Below are positions 1 through 8,613 of a DNA stretch of 64,000 nt, in pieces. Position numbers and translations under genes: made by a program. Under the pieces are notes generated by a model. It was not told the origin of the DNA. It did not search any database and was given only the letters and a program-made list of their open reading frames with translations. The DNA lies in NCBI RefSeq assembly GCF_006715045.1, contig NZ_VFML01000001.1:4494501-4558500 (forward strand), written 5' to 3'. This DNA comes from Amycolatopsis cihanbeyliensis. GTDB taxonomy: Bacteria > Actinomycetota > Actinomycetes > Mycobacteriales > Pseudonocardiaceae. Positions within the stretch are counted from its first letter, which is position 1. Each line of letters starts with the position of its first letter.

Positions 1-578
1 CCAACCTGGTCGGGATCGTGCTCACCCCGGTGCTGGTCGGCCTGCTGCTGGCCACCAGGGGCGGCATCTCCGCGCAACCGATGCTGGACATCGGCGTACA
101 ACTGCTGCTGCCGTTCGCGGCCGGGCAGCTGTCCCGGCGCTGGATCGGGGAGTGGATCACCCGCAACCGCCGGCTGCTCGGCTACGTCGACCGCGGCTCG
201 ATCCTGCTGGTGGTGTACTCGGCGTTCAGCCAGGGCGTGCAGGCCGGGATCTGGCACCAGCTTCCGGTGCCGCGGCTCGGCGCCCTGCTCGCGGTCAGCG
301 CGGTGCTACTCGGGCTGGTGCTGCTGAGCACCAGCTACGCCGCGCGCTGGCTCGGGTTCGACCTCGAGGACCAGATCGCGATCGTGTTCTGCGGCTCGAA
401 GAAGAGCCTTGCCAGTGGGGTTCCGATGGCGGCGGTGCTGTTCGCCGACCAGAGCGTCGGGCTGATCGTGCTGCCGCTGATGCTGTTCCACCAGTTGCAG
501 TTGATGGTCTGCGCCGCGCTGGCAAAGCGGTACGCCAACGCGCGGCCCGCGCTGTCCCCGGTGCCCGTGGCGCCATGA
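1..578 (+). CDS. Bile acid:sodium symporter-like permease (SBF-like), 5' truncated
   Basis: The gene runs in from the left edge, so only about the last 190 residues are visible. They are almost entirely hydrophobic, with five or six membrane segments. The stretch FCGSKKSLASGVPMA followed by a final hydrophobic hairpin is typical of the SBF-like (PF13593, YfeH-type) branch of the bile acid:sodium symporter superfamily. These proteins move organic anions across the cytoplasmic membrane, and the substrate cannot be read from sequence. The stop TGA overlaps the next gene's start as ATGA, so the permease and the downstream NRPS are probably translationally coupled. A role in moving the NRPS product or a precursor is inference only. 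The family call is firm and the substrate is unknown. Confidence 0.85.
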   Translation, partial: NLVGIVLTPVLVGLLLATRGGISAQPMLDIGVQLLLPFAAGQLSRRWIGEWITRNRRLLGYVDRGSILLVVYSAFSQGVQAGIWHQLPVPRLGALLAVSAVLLGLVLLSTSYAARWLGFDLEDQIAIVFCGSKKSLASGVPMAAVLFADQSVGLIVLPLMLFHQLQLMVCAALAKRYANARPALSPVPVAP

Positions 579-3500
579 CCACGGTCGCCGGAAGGGACCT
601 GCGCGGCCTGCGCGAGGTGTTCGAGGCCACCCGGGACGCCCGCCCGGAGGCCGTGGCACTGGAGTGCGGGGCGAGCAGGTTGACCTACGCCGAGCTGGAC
701 GTGCGCGCCAACCGCCTCGCGCACTACCTGGCCACGACCGGGGTGCGGCCGGGCGGCAGGGTCGGTATCCAGCTACCACGGTCGGTGCACGCCTACGTCG
801 CGCTGCTGGCCGTGGTGAAGGCGGGCGCGGTCTTCGTCCCGATCGACCCGGAGGCCCCGCCCGAACGGGTGGCGTTCATCGCCGGGGACGCCGCGCTGTC
901 CGCCCTGCTGTGCGCCGAGGCGCCTGCCCGCACCCCGCACTGCGCGGTGCTGCGGATGGCCGAGATCGAACAGCTCGCCGCGGGCTTCCCGCCCTGGCGA
1001 CCGGCTCCCGAACCGGTGCCGGACCCGGCCGCCTACGTGATCTACACCTCGGGCTCGACCGGGCGGCCGAAAGGTGTGGAGGTGGCCCAGTCCGGCATCG
1101 TGCACTTCCTGGAGGTGGCGACGCCGATTTACCGGGTAGGGCCGGGGGATCGGGTCTACCAGGGTATGACGCTGGCCTTCGACTTCTCGATCGAGGAGAT
1201 CTGGCCGACCTGGGCGGTGGGCGCGACGCTGGTCGCCGGCCCGGAGGGCGAGGGCCGGTTCGGCGCGGGACTCGCCGCGTTCCTCGCCGAACAGCGGATC
1301 ACGGTGCTGTACTGCGTGCCGACCGTGCTGGCGACCCTCGAGGTCGAGTTGCCCGCGCTGACCACCCTCGTCGTCGGTGGGGAGGCCTGCCCCGCCGAGC
1401 TGGTACGCAGGTGGAGCCGGCCGGGTAGGCGGATGCTGAACACCTACGGCCCCACCGAGACCACGGTGACCGCGACCTGGGCGGAGCTGTGCCCGGGGCG
1501 GCCGGTCAGCATCGGCAGGCCGTTGCCCGGCTACCGGGTCGAGATCCTGGACGAGTGGCTGCGCCCGGTGCCGGACGGGACGGTCGGCGAGATCTGCGTC
1601 GGCGGGCCGGGCGTGGCCAGGGGATACCTGAACCGTCCCGAGTTGACCGCCGAACGGTTCCGCCGCACCGGCCGGGGAGACCGGATCTACCGGACCGGGG
1701 ATCAGGGCCGGGTGCTGCCGGACGGGGAGATCGCCTTCCTCGGGCGGGCGGACAGCGAGGTGAAGGTCCGGGGCCACCGGGTGGACCTGCAGGAGATCGA
1801 GAGCCTGCTGCTGGCCGACGGCGCGGTGACCGGGGCCGCGGCGCGGGTGCTGACCGGCGGCATCGAGCTGGCCGGCTACGTGACCACCGCTTCCGCCCCC
1901 GCCGACCTGCCCGCCCGGTTGCGGGAGCGGTTGCGCCGGAGCCTGCCCGGATACCTGGTGCCCAGCCACCTCGAGGTGCTGGACACGCTGCCGCTGCTAC
2001 CCAGCGGGAAGGTCGACCGTGGCGCGCTGCCCGCGCCCGGCTCCGGCCGGGTGGTCACCGGGCGCGAGCCGGTGCACCCGCCGGCCACGCCAGGGGAACG
2101 GGCGCTCGCCGCGGTCTGGGCCGAGGAACTGGACCTCGCACCCGACCGGTTGTCGGTGACCGCGGACTTCTTCGCCGACCTCGGTGGGCACTCCCTGCTG
2201 GCGACCACGGTGGTCGGGCGGCTGCGCGCCGAGGGCGTGGCGCCAGGACTCTCCGTCGCGGCGCTGTACGCCCGGCCCACGATTCGCGGCCTGGCAGGGA
2301 CGATCGAGCAACAGAACGGTCCGAAAAGGACTACTCGGGCGGATCGCCCCGTGCCGAGACCAGGGGCCGTTGCCCGCGCCGGGCTGGCCCAACTGGCCGG
2401 GCGGCTGGTGTTGCTGCTCCTGCTCGGTGCACCGGTGGCGGCGGTGGTCGCGGCCCGGGGTGGGGCGCCCGACGCGACCGTGCTGTGGCAGGGCGAGCTG
2501 GTCGCGCTGGCGAGCCTGCTGCCGGCCAGGCTGGTGTTGCCGGTGCTCGGGGTGCGGTTGCTCGGTGCCGGGTTGCGGCCGGGCCGGTACCCGTTGTGGG
2601 GCGGTACCCACCTGCGGGTCTGGCTGATCGGGCAGTTACTCGCGCTGGCGCCGCTGCGCTCGCTCGGCGGTTCGCCGTTGCTCGGGCCGTACCTGCGGGC
2701 GCTCGGTGCCACGGTCGGCGCGGGCAGCCAGCTCGGTACAGCCGGGGTCACCCTGCCCTCGCTCACCGAGATCGGGGCGGGCGCCGCGGTCGGTTACGGC
2801 GCCCGGCTGGAGACCGCGCGGGTGGCGGACGGGGTGCTGACCCTGGGCAGGGTGCGGCTCGGCGCAGGGGCCTTCGTGGGCGCGGGAGCGTTGCTGGCGC
2901 CCGGTTCCCGGGTGGGTGCGGGCGGGCAGCTCGCCGAGCACTCGCTGCTGGCCGCCGGGGAGTCGGTGCCACCCGGCCAGCGGTGGGCCGGCTCGCCCGC
3001 CGCGCGTGCGGACCAGGACCCGGTGCTGGCCGCGCTGGACCGGCTGCCCCCCGCGCCCCGCTGGCCCGCCCGGCTGCTGCTCGGTTTCGCGGCGAGCTGG
3101 CTGGCCGTGGAGCTGCTGGTCTTCGCCGCGACCGTGCCCGGCCTGCTGCTGGTCTGCCGCGCGCTGCCCGGCGGTGCCGGTGCGGGGTTGCTCGCCGCGC
3201 TGGCCGCCGGCCCGTTGTTCGTGCTGACCGGCTGCCTGCTCGTGCTGGCCGGGAAGTACGCCGTGCTGCCGCGGACACCGACCGGGGTCCTGCCTGCGCG
3301 CTCGGGCCTGGGGTTGCGCAAGTACGTGAGTGACAAGTTGCTGGAAACCAGCCTGGTGACCACCCCGACGCTCTACGCCACCCTCTACACGGTCGGCTGG
3401 TTGCGTGCCCTCGGCGCGCGGATCGGACCGCGTTCCGAGGTGTCCACAGTGTCCCATGTGGACCCGGATCTGTTGCGCCTCGGCACGGAGTGCTTCCTCG

Positions 3501-4498
3501 CCGACCAGGCCATGGTGGGCCCGGCCGTCCACCACCGCGGCTACCTGGTACTCGGACACACCACAGTGGATCGACGGTCCTTCCTCGGCAATGCCGCGCT
3601 CGCGCGTTCCGGTAGCGTGCTCGGCCCCGGCTCGCTGGTCGGCGCGCACAGCCTGGCGCCGCGGCGGACGCCCGCGGGTACGTCCTGGCTCGGTTCCCCA
3701 CCGATCCGGTTGCCGCGCAGGCAGCGAAGCGAGCACTTTCCCGAGGAGCTGACCTTCCGGCCGGCGCCGTTCCGGGTGGCGGGCAGGTTGGCGATCGAGT
3801 TCCTCCGGGTGGTGCTCCCTGCCACGCTGTTCGCGGCGGCCGCACTCGGCGGCTTTCTCGCGTTGCTGGCCGCCGGGCGCTCCCGGGGCACACTCGCCGC
3901 GGTGCTGCTGGCCCCGCTCCTGGTGGTGACCTTCGGGCTGGCCGTGGTGCTGGTGGTCGTATGTCTGAAGTGGATGGTCGTAGGGAGGTACCGGCCGCGG
4001 GTGGAACCGTTGTGGGGCACCTTCGTTCGCCGGAGCGAGTTGATCACCGGACTGTACGAGGCCGCGGCCGTACCCGCGCTGCTCGGCGGACTCGCCGGGA
4101 CCCCGCTGCTGCCGGTGCTGCTGCGGTTGTTCGGTGCCAGGATCGGCAGCCGGGTCTGGCTGGCAAGCACCTTCCTCACCGAGTTCGATCTGGTGCGTAT
4201 CGGCGATGACGCCGCGGTCGGCCCGGCGAGTTCGCTGCAGACCCACCTTTTCGAGGACCGGGTGATGAAGATGTCCGACGTCACCGTGGCGGAGGGCGCG
4301 AGCGTCGGCCCCCGCTCGGTGGTGCTCTACGACGCGGTGGTCGGTGCGGGGGCGAACCTGGACGCGCTGTCCCTCGCGATGAAGGGGGAGCGGCTGGAAC
4401 CGGGTACCGAATGGCGCGGGATCCCCTGCCAGGCGGTGCTCAGCGAGACACCCGCATGTCCCTGGCATGCACCGGTTCGCCGCAGGTCGGGCAGGTGA
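575..4498 (+). CDS. Pls/PosA-family single-module NRPS: adenylation, carrier and membrane/beta-helix C-terminal domain
   Basis: The 1307-residue protein has one adenylation domain (about residues 10-490; core motif YTSGSTGRPKG from residue 157, NTYGPTE near 289). It is followed by a peptidyl-carrier domain with LGGHSL, whose Ser540 is the expected phosphopantetheine site. From about residue 590 onward there are several membrane segments alternating with glycine/valine-rich hexapeptide (left-handed beta-helix) stretches. This order and length match the Pls/PosA group (TIGR02353 terminal domain), which includes epsilon-poly-L-lysine synthetase. That enzyme polymerises an amino acid with no classical condensation or thioesterase domain. 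Specificity positions read by eye are D, F, E, Y, V, G, T, V, T; the Glu could contact a basic side chain, but this is a guess. The start at 575 was chosen because ATG overlaps the permease stop (ATGA). Its last 59 bases are antisense to the hxlR-type gene. Confidence 0.88.
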   Translation: MTTVAGRDLRGLREVFEATRDARPEAVALECGASRLTYAELDVRANRLAHYLATTGVRPGGRVGIQLPRSVHAYVALLAVVKAGAVFVPIDPEAPPERVAFIAGDAALSALLCAEAPARTPHCAVLRMAEIEQLAAGFPPWRPAPEPVPDPAAYVIYTSGSTGRPKGVEVAQSGIVHFLEVATPIYRVGPGDRVYQGMTLAFDFSIEEIWPTWAVGATLVAGPEGEGRFGAGLAAFLAEQRITVLYCVPTVLATLEVELPALTTLVVGGEACPAELVRRWSRPGRRMLNTYGPTETTVTATWAELCPGRPVSIGRPLPGYRVEILDEWLRPVPDGTVGEICVGGPGVARGYLNRPELTAERFRRTGRGDRIYRTGDQGRVLPDGEIAFLGRADSEVKVRGHRVDLQEIESLLLADGAVTGAAARVLTGGIELAGYVTTASAPADLPARLRERLRRSLPGYLVPSHLEVLDTLPLLPSGKVDRGALPAPGSGRVVTGREPVHPPATPGERALAAVWAEELDLAPDRLSVTADFFADLGGHSLLATTVVGRLRAEGVAPGLSVAALYARPTIRGLAGTIEQQNGPKRTTRADRPVPRPGAVARAGLAQLAGRLVLLLLLGAPVAAVVAARGGAPDATVLWQGELVALASLLPARLVLPVLGVRLLGAGLRPGRYPLWGGTHLRVWLIGQLLALAPLRSLGGSPLLGPYLRALGATVGAGSQLGTAGVTLPSLTEIGAGAAVGYGARLETARVADGVLTLGRVRLGAGAFVGAGALLAPGSRVGAGGQLAEHSLLAAGESVPPGQRWAGSPAARADQDPVLAALDRLPPAPRWPARLLLGFAASWLAVELLVFAATVPGLLLVCRALPGGAGAGLLAALAAGPLFVLTGCLLVLAGKYAVLPRTPTGVLPARSGLGLRKYVSDKLLETSLVTTPTLYATLYTVGWLRALGARIGPRSEVSTVSHVDPDLLRLGTECFLADQAMVGPAVHHRGYLVLGHTTVDRRSFLGNAALARSGSVLGPGSLVGAHSLAPRRTPAGTSWLGSPPIRLPRRQRSEHFPEELTFRPAPFRVAGRLAIEFLRVVLPATLFAAAALGGFLALLAAGRSRGTLAAVLLAPLLVVTFGLAVVLVVVCLKWMVVGRYRPRVEPLWGTFVRRSELITGLYEAAAVPALLGGLAGTPLLPVLLRLFGARIGSRVWLASTFLTEFDLVRIGDDAAVGPASSLQTHLFEDRVMKMSDVTVAEGASVGPRSVVLYDAVVGAGANLDALSLAMKGERLEPGTEWRGIPCQAVLSETPACPWHAPVRRRSGR

Positions 4499-4877
4499 GT
4501 CGCGGGGTCGTGGTGACCCCGCAGGTGCCATGGGTCAGCCGCACCGGAGGGCCGTCCTCGCCCGCCATCCACCGGTCGCCCCACGCCATGAGGGACACCA
4601 CGACCGGGTAGAGGTCCAGCCCCTTCTCGGTGAGCCGGTACTCGTAACGGTCCGGCCGCTCGGCGTAGCGGCTGCGGCGCAGCACACCGTCCTCGGTGAG
4701 CGTGCGTAGCCGCTCGGCCAGCACCGGTCGTGGCGCGCCCGTGCGTTGCTGGAAGTCCTCGAACCTCCGGGTGCGGTTGAACGCCTCGCGCAGCACCAGC
4801 ATGGTCCAGCGCTCGCCGACGACCGACAGCGTGCGGGCCACCGAGCAGTGTTCGTTCCGGATCTCCGACCAGCGCAT
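4440..4877 (-). CDS. HxlR-family winged-helix transcriptional regulator
   Basis: The 145-residue protein matches the HxlR/MarR-like family. An N-terminal Cys (EHCSVARTL) precedes the winged helix (GERWTMLVLREAF, then RFEDFQQRTGAP and VLAERLRTL), and the wing region carries the family's YxLTxKG pattern. The C-terminal tail has extra cysteines (GTCGV, LTCPTCGEP) that look like a small zinc-ribbon, as in a subgroup of HxlR proteins. HxlR regulators often sense electrophiles, quinones or aldehydes through the N-terminal Cys. The gene is divergent from a thioesterase gene, with a shared 77-bp promoter region holding an inverted repeat. Its 3' end overlaps the NRPS gene by 59 bp in convergent orientation, an unusually deep overlap. 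Confidence 0.9.
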   Translation of the reverse strand: MRWSEIRNEHCSVARTLSVVGERWTMLVLREAFNRTRRFEDFQQRTGAPRPVLAERLRTLTEDGVLRRSRYAERPDRYEYRLTEKGLDLYPVVVSLMAWGDRWMAGEDGPPVRLTHGTCGVTTTPRLTCPTCGEPVHARDMRVSR

Positions 4878-4905
4878 GTGACCGATACTACCTTGTCAGT
4901 TAGAA

Positions 4906-4928
4906 AAGTGAACTTATAGGGTTCAGTT
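4906..4928. promoter_or_regulatory. Inverted repeat between divergent hxlR-type and thioesterase genes, candidate HxlR operator
   Basis: AAGTGAAC at 4906-4913 and GTTCAGTT at 4921-4928 form an inverted repeat with 7 of 8 positions paired and a 7-base spacer. A further GTCAGTT lies at 4896-4902. The site sits in an AT-rich patch between two divergent starts, where an HxlR dimer would be expected to bind. That the adjacent regulator binds here is inferred from position. Confidence 0.5.
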
Positions 4929-4954
4929 TCCTGACCCACCCTTGGGAGGACGCC

Positions 4955-5404
4955 ATGACCGCTGTGGATCCCGCCGCGATGTCCGGACTCGAACTGCTGC
5001 GCCTGGCAGGCACGCTGCCCGAGTCCGAGCGCCCGCCGGGCATCGGCTCGCTGCTCGGGATGGAGATCGATGAGGTGGAGGAGGGACGGGTCGTCTTCTC
5101 GCTGCGGCCGCGCCCCGAGTTCGCCAACCCGCTCGGCACGGTGCATGGCGGCATCCCGTCCACGCTGCTGGACTCGGCGATGGCCTGCGCCGTGCACACC
5201 ACGTTGCCGGCCGGGGCCGGGTACACCTCGCTGGAGCTGAAGGTCAACTTCGTCCGGACGATCCGGCTGGACGAGGAGTTGCTGCTCGGCGAGGGCACGG
5301 TGATCCACGTCGGCGGCCGCACCGCCACCGCGGAGGGCAGGGTCACCGACGCCACCGGCAGGTTGCTGGCCCACGGCACCACCACCTGCATGCTGTTCCG
5401 CTGA
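4955..5404 (+). CDS. PaaI-type hotdog-fold acyl-CoA thioesterase
   Basis: The 149-residue single hotdog-domain protein has the PaaI signature NPLGTVHGGIPSTLLDSAM, with the HGG turn preceding the long central helix. It also has the family's strand pair around YTSLELKVNFVRTI. Such enzymes hydrolyse acyl- or aryl-acyl-CoA thioesters as homotetramers in the cytoplasm. A ribosome-binding site GGGAGGA lies 8 bases before the ATG. The gene is divergent from the HxlR regulator, which makes it that regulator's most likely target. It converges on the recD2 gene with only 25 bases between stops. The exact thioester substrate cannot be told. Confidence 0.9.
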   Translation: MTAVDPAAMSGLELLRLAGTLPESERPPGIGSLLGMEIDEVEEGRVVFSLRPRPEFANPLGTVHGGIPSTLLDSAMACAVHTTLPAGAGYTSLELKVNFVRTIRLDEELLLGEGTVIHVGGRTATAEGRVTDATGRLLAHGTTTCMLFR

Positions 5405-5429
5405 CCCGGTCGCGGCCCGCGAGGGTGGT

Positions 5430-7643
5430 CTACCCGGGGGTGGCCTGTAGCCGGTGGGCGAGGCCGGTGTGCCTGCGTCCCGCGCCGACGGCGCGCACCG
5501 CCTGCCCGATGGCCTTTTTCGAACCCACCAGCACGACGAGCTTCTTCGCCCGGGTGACCGCGGTGTAGAGCAGGTTGCGCTGCAACATCATCCACGCGCT
5601 GGTGGTCACCGGGACCACCACGCACGGGTACTCGCTGCCCTGCGAGCGGTGGATGCTCACCGCGTAGGCGTGGGCGAGCTCGTCCAGCTCGGTGAACTCG
5701 TACTCCACCTCCTCCTCGTCGTCGGTGCGCACGGTGAGCCGCTGCTCGTCCGGGTCCACCTCGACGACCACTCCCTGGGTGCCGTTGAACACCCCGTTCG
5801 CGCCCTTGTCGTAGTTGTTGCGCAACTGGGTGACCTTGTCCCCGGCCCGGAAGACGCGCCCGCCGAACCTGCGCTCCGGCAGGTCGGCCCGGGCCGGGGT
5901 CAGGGCCTCCTGCAGCAGCGTGTTCAACGCGCCCGCGCCGGCGGGTCCGCGGTGCATCGGGGCCAGCACCTGCACGTCCCGCCGCGGGTTCAGGCCGAAC
6001 TTGGCCGGGATGCGCCGGGCCACCACGTCCACCGTCAGCCCCGCCGCCTCCTCCGGATCGTCCACATTGAAGTGGAAGAAGTCCGGAAGTCCTTTGGTGA
6101 GCGGATACTCTCCTGAGTTGATCCGGTGCGCGTTGGTGACCACCCCGGACTCGCTGGCTTGCCGGAAGATCCGGGTGAGCCGTACGTGTGGCACCGGCGT
6201 CCCCGGAGTAAGCAGGTCGCGCAGCACCTCCCCGGCACCGACCGAGGGGAGCTGGTCCACATCGCCGACCAGCAGCAGGTGCGTGCCGGGGGCGATGGCC
6301 TTGACCAGCTTGTTAGCCAGCAGCAGGTCCAGCATCGAGGCCTCGTCCACCACGATGAGGTCCGCCTCCAGCGGACGGTCCTTGTCGTAGGCGGCATCAC
6401 CGCCCGGCTTGAGTTCGAGCAGCCGGTGCACCGTCGCCGCCTCGTGCCCGGTGAGCTCGGTGAGCCGCTTGGCCGCCCGCCCGGTCGGCGCGGCCAGCAC
6501 GATCTTGGCCTTCTTGGCCGCGGCGAGCAGGACGATCGAACGCACGGTGAAACTCTTGCCGCAGCCCGGCCCGCCGGTGAGCACCGAGATCCGCTCGGTG
6601 AGTGCCTGCCGTACCGCGGACTCCTGCTCCGGGGCCAGTTCGGTGCCGGTCCGGCCGTGCAGCCAGGACAACGCCCTGTCCCAGTCGACGCTCGCGAACG
6701 CGGGCATCCGGTCGGCGCTGGTGCGCAGCAGCCGCAGCAACTGGCCGGAAAGCGAGATCTCGGCCCGGTGGAAGGGCAGCAGGTAGATCGCCCGTGCCGG
6801 TTCACCGTCGTCGCCGGGGACCTCCTCGCGCACCACGCCTTCCTCGTCCACCAGCTGCGCCAGGCACTCGATCACCAGCCCGGCGTCCACCTGGAGGATC
6901 TTGATCGCCTCGGCGATGAGCTCCTGGTCCGGCAGGAAGCAGTGGCCGTTACCGGTGGCCTCGGAGAGGGTGAACTGCAGGCCCGCCTTGATCCGCTGCG
7001 GGCTGTCGTGCGGGATGCCGACCGCCTTGGCGATCGTGTCGGCGGTCTTGAACCCGATTCCCCACACGTCGGTGGCCAGCCGGTACGGCTCGGTGCGCAC
7101 GATCTCGATCGAGGAGTCGGTGTACTGCTTGTAGATCCGCACGGCCAGCGAGGTGGACAACCCGATGCCCTGCAGGAAGACCATCACCTCCTTGATGGCC
7201 TTCTGCTCCTCCCACGCCTCGGCGATCAGCGCGGTGCGCTTCGGTCCGAGCTTGGGCACCTCGATGAGCCGGTCCGGTTCGTTCTCGATCACCTCGAGCG
7301 CGCCGACCCCGAAGTGATCGACGATCTTCTCCGCCAGCCTCGGACCGATGCCTTTGATCAACCCGGAACCGAGGTAGCGGCGCACGCCCTGCACCGTCGC
7401 GGGCAGCACGGTGCTGTAGTCCTCAACGTGGAACTGCTTGCCGTACTGCGGATGCGATCCCCACCGGCCGACCATCCGCAGCGCCTCACCCGGCTGCGCG
7501 CCGAGCAGCGAGCCCACCACGGTGACCAGGTCACCCCCGCGACCGGGGTCGACCCTGGCGACGGTGTAGCCGGTGTCCTCGTTGGCGAACGTGATCCGTT
7601 CCAGCGTCGCTTCCAGCACAGACCCACGAAACGGTTGCGTCAC
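5430..7643 (-). CDS. recD2: RecD2-type SF1B ATP-dependent DNA helicase
   Basis: The 737-residue protein has the RecD2 layout: an N-terminal OB-like domain (residues 1-90), helix-hairpin-helix units (LIKGIGPRLAEKI near 100, further ones to about 220), then two RecA-like helicase domains. Walker A GGPGCGKS lies near residue 355, DEAS follows at the Walker B position, and the GDVDQLPSVGAGEVL motif and C-terminal SIHRSQGSEYP and YTAVTRAK motifs are present. RecD2 unwinds DNA 5'-3' independently of RecBC and acts in recombination and repair. The length is standard for the family. The gene is convergent with the thioesterase, with nothing obvious shared with its neighbours. Confidence 0.96.
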   Translation of the reverse strand: MTQPFRGSVLEATLERITFANEDTGYTVARVDPGRGGDLVTVVGSLLGAQPGEALRMVGRWGSHPQYGKQFHVEDYSTVLPATVQGVRRYLGSGLIKGIGPRLAEKIVDHFGVGALEVIENEPDRLIEVPKLGPKRTALIAEAWEEQKAIKEVMVFLQGIGLSTSLAVRIYKQYTDSSIEIVRTEPYRLATDVWGIGFKTADTIAKAVGIPHDSPQRIKAGLQFTLSEATGNGHCFLPDQELIAEAIKILQVDAGLVIECLAQLVDEEGVVREEVPGDDGEPARAIYLLPFHRAEISLSGQLLRLLRTSADRMPAFASVDWDRALSWLHGRTGTELAPEQESAVRQALTERISVLTGGPGCGKSFTVRSIVLLAAAKKAKIVLAAPTGRAAKRLTELTGHEAATVHRLLELKPGGDAAYDKDRPLEADLIVVDEASMLDLLLANKLVKAIAPGTHLLLVGDVDQLPSVGAGEVLRDLLTPGTPVPHVRLTRIFRQASESGVVTNAHRINSGEYPLTKGLPDFFHFNVDDPEEAAGLTVDVVARRIPAKFGLNPRRDVQVLAPMHRGPAGAGALNTLLQEALTPARADLPERRFGGRVFRAGDKVTQLRNNYDKGANGVFNGTQGVVVEVDPDEQRLTVRTDDEEEVEYEFTELDELAHAYAVSIHRSQGSEYPCVVVPVTTSAWMMLQRNLLYTAVTRAKKLVVLVGSKKAIGQAVRAVGAGRRHTGLAHRLQATPG

Positions 7644-7685
7644 GCCTTACACCTACCACGCCGCGAGTGCACGCGGCAGCGGCCG

Positions 7686-8417
7686 TCAGCGCAGGGTGGC
7701 CAGCTCCGGGATCCGCTCGCCGTAACGGGCGAGCAGGTCCGCGTTGCGCTCGTCCCCGCCGGGTACGTTGGAGCTGGTCCACACCGGAAGCCGGACGCCG
7801 CGCTCGGCCGCGAGGTCGTGCAGCCGCTCCAGCAGCATGGACCACAGATAGGCGCCGAGGATGGTGGACACCGCGCAGGTGCGCGGTTCCTCGCTGGGGT
7901 ACACCACATCACCGGGCGGCACCCCGGTGTCCAGCACGATCGTGGCGTGGTCGGCCAGCCTGCTGCCCGCGCGGTCGGTGGCCTTCGCCGAGGCGGGCAG
8001 TGAGGTCACCGCGATCACCGGTACCTCCCTTGCCCGCGCCTCCTTGGCGATTTCCACCGGGTACGGGTTACGGCCACTGGTGGAGAAGACCACCATGACG
8101 TCCGGCGGCGCCGGCGCGGCCGACTGCACCAGCGACCGCCCGCGGCCCACCTCCCGCTCGGCATCCGTGCTACGCAGCGCGCCGGTCAGTGGCAGCACCG
8201 CGGGCTCCCACAACGGGCGGACCGCGGCCAGCCCGCCGGCCCGGTAGAAGGTCTCGCACACCATGGCCAGCGAATGACCCGCACCGGCCGCGTGCACCAC
8301 CCCGCCGCTCTCGATGGCGTTCAGCACGAGCTCGGCGGCAGCGGGAATCGCGTCCTCGCAACCCTGATCCAGCTCATCCATCAGCGCTCGGATGCGTTGA
8401 CGAGCTACGTCGACCAT
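7686..8417 (-). CDS. SIS (sugar isomerase) domain protein, UPF0309-like
   Basis: The 243-residue protein is one SIS domain with the phosphosugar-binding loops HAAGAGHSLAM near residues 42-52 and FSTSGRNPYPVEIAKEA near residues 110-126. These are the usual Ser/Thr-rich phosphate contacts. SIS proteins of this size are isomerases or deaminases of amino-sugar phosphates, or regulators that bind such sugars. The enzyme reaction is not determined. It lies 42 bases downstream of the recD2 start on the same strand. The upstream region carries overlapping palindromes, one resembling a DasR/NagR (GntR family) site, which would fit amino-sugar control. Confidence 0.88.
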   Translation of the reverse strand: MVDVARQRIRALMDELDQGCEDAIPAAAELVLNAIESGGVVHAAGAGHSLAMVCETFYRAGGLAAVRPLWEPAVLPLTGALRSTDAEREVGRGRSLVQSAAPAPPDVMVVFSTSGRNPYPVEIAKEARAREVPVIAVTSLPASAKATDRAGSRLADHATIVLDTGVPPGDVVYPSEEPRTCAVSTILGAYLWSMLLERLHDLAAERGVRLPVWTSSNVPGGDERNADLLARYGERIPELATLR

Positions 8418-8522
8418 CGGCGAGTTGCCTCCTCGGCGAGTCAGTGCCTTCGTGGGCGGCCTTCGTGCGCGCTGTCGTATCGCCGGCGCGGCGGCGTTCG
8501 GAGGGCAACGCTAGGGACCCTC

Positions 8523-8557
8523 GGACAATTTGTCCAGACCAATACATTGACGGTCAA
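8523..8557 (-). promoter_or_regulatory. Overlapping palindromes upstream of the SIS gene, one similar to a DasR/NagR site
   Basis: GGACAA-T-TTGTCC (8523-8535) is a perfect 6-1-6 palindrome. It overlaps TTGTCCAGACCAA (8530-8542), whose complement TTGGTCTGGACAA agrees with the DasR core TGGTCTAGACCA at 10 of 12 positions. A TTGACC hexamer read on the minus strand (8557 to 8552) could be a -35 box, placing the palindromes within the promoter about 110 bases before the SIS start. The DasR resemblance is by eye. Confidence 0.4.
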
Positions 8558-8613
8558 CATGATGGCGATATGAGCCGTTCGGCCCCGCCCGTATGGATCA
8601 TCCGCGTTCGTGC

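Noticed and set aside
152..574. N-terminal extension of the NRPS reading frame to 152
   Set aside because: The added 141 residues are Arg/Pro/Ala-rich shadow of the permease gene; ATG 575 overlapping the permease stop fits the family N-terminus.
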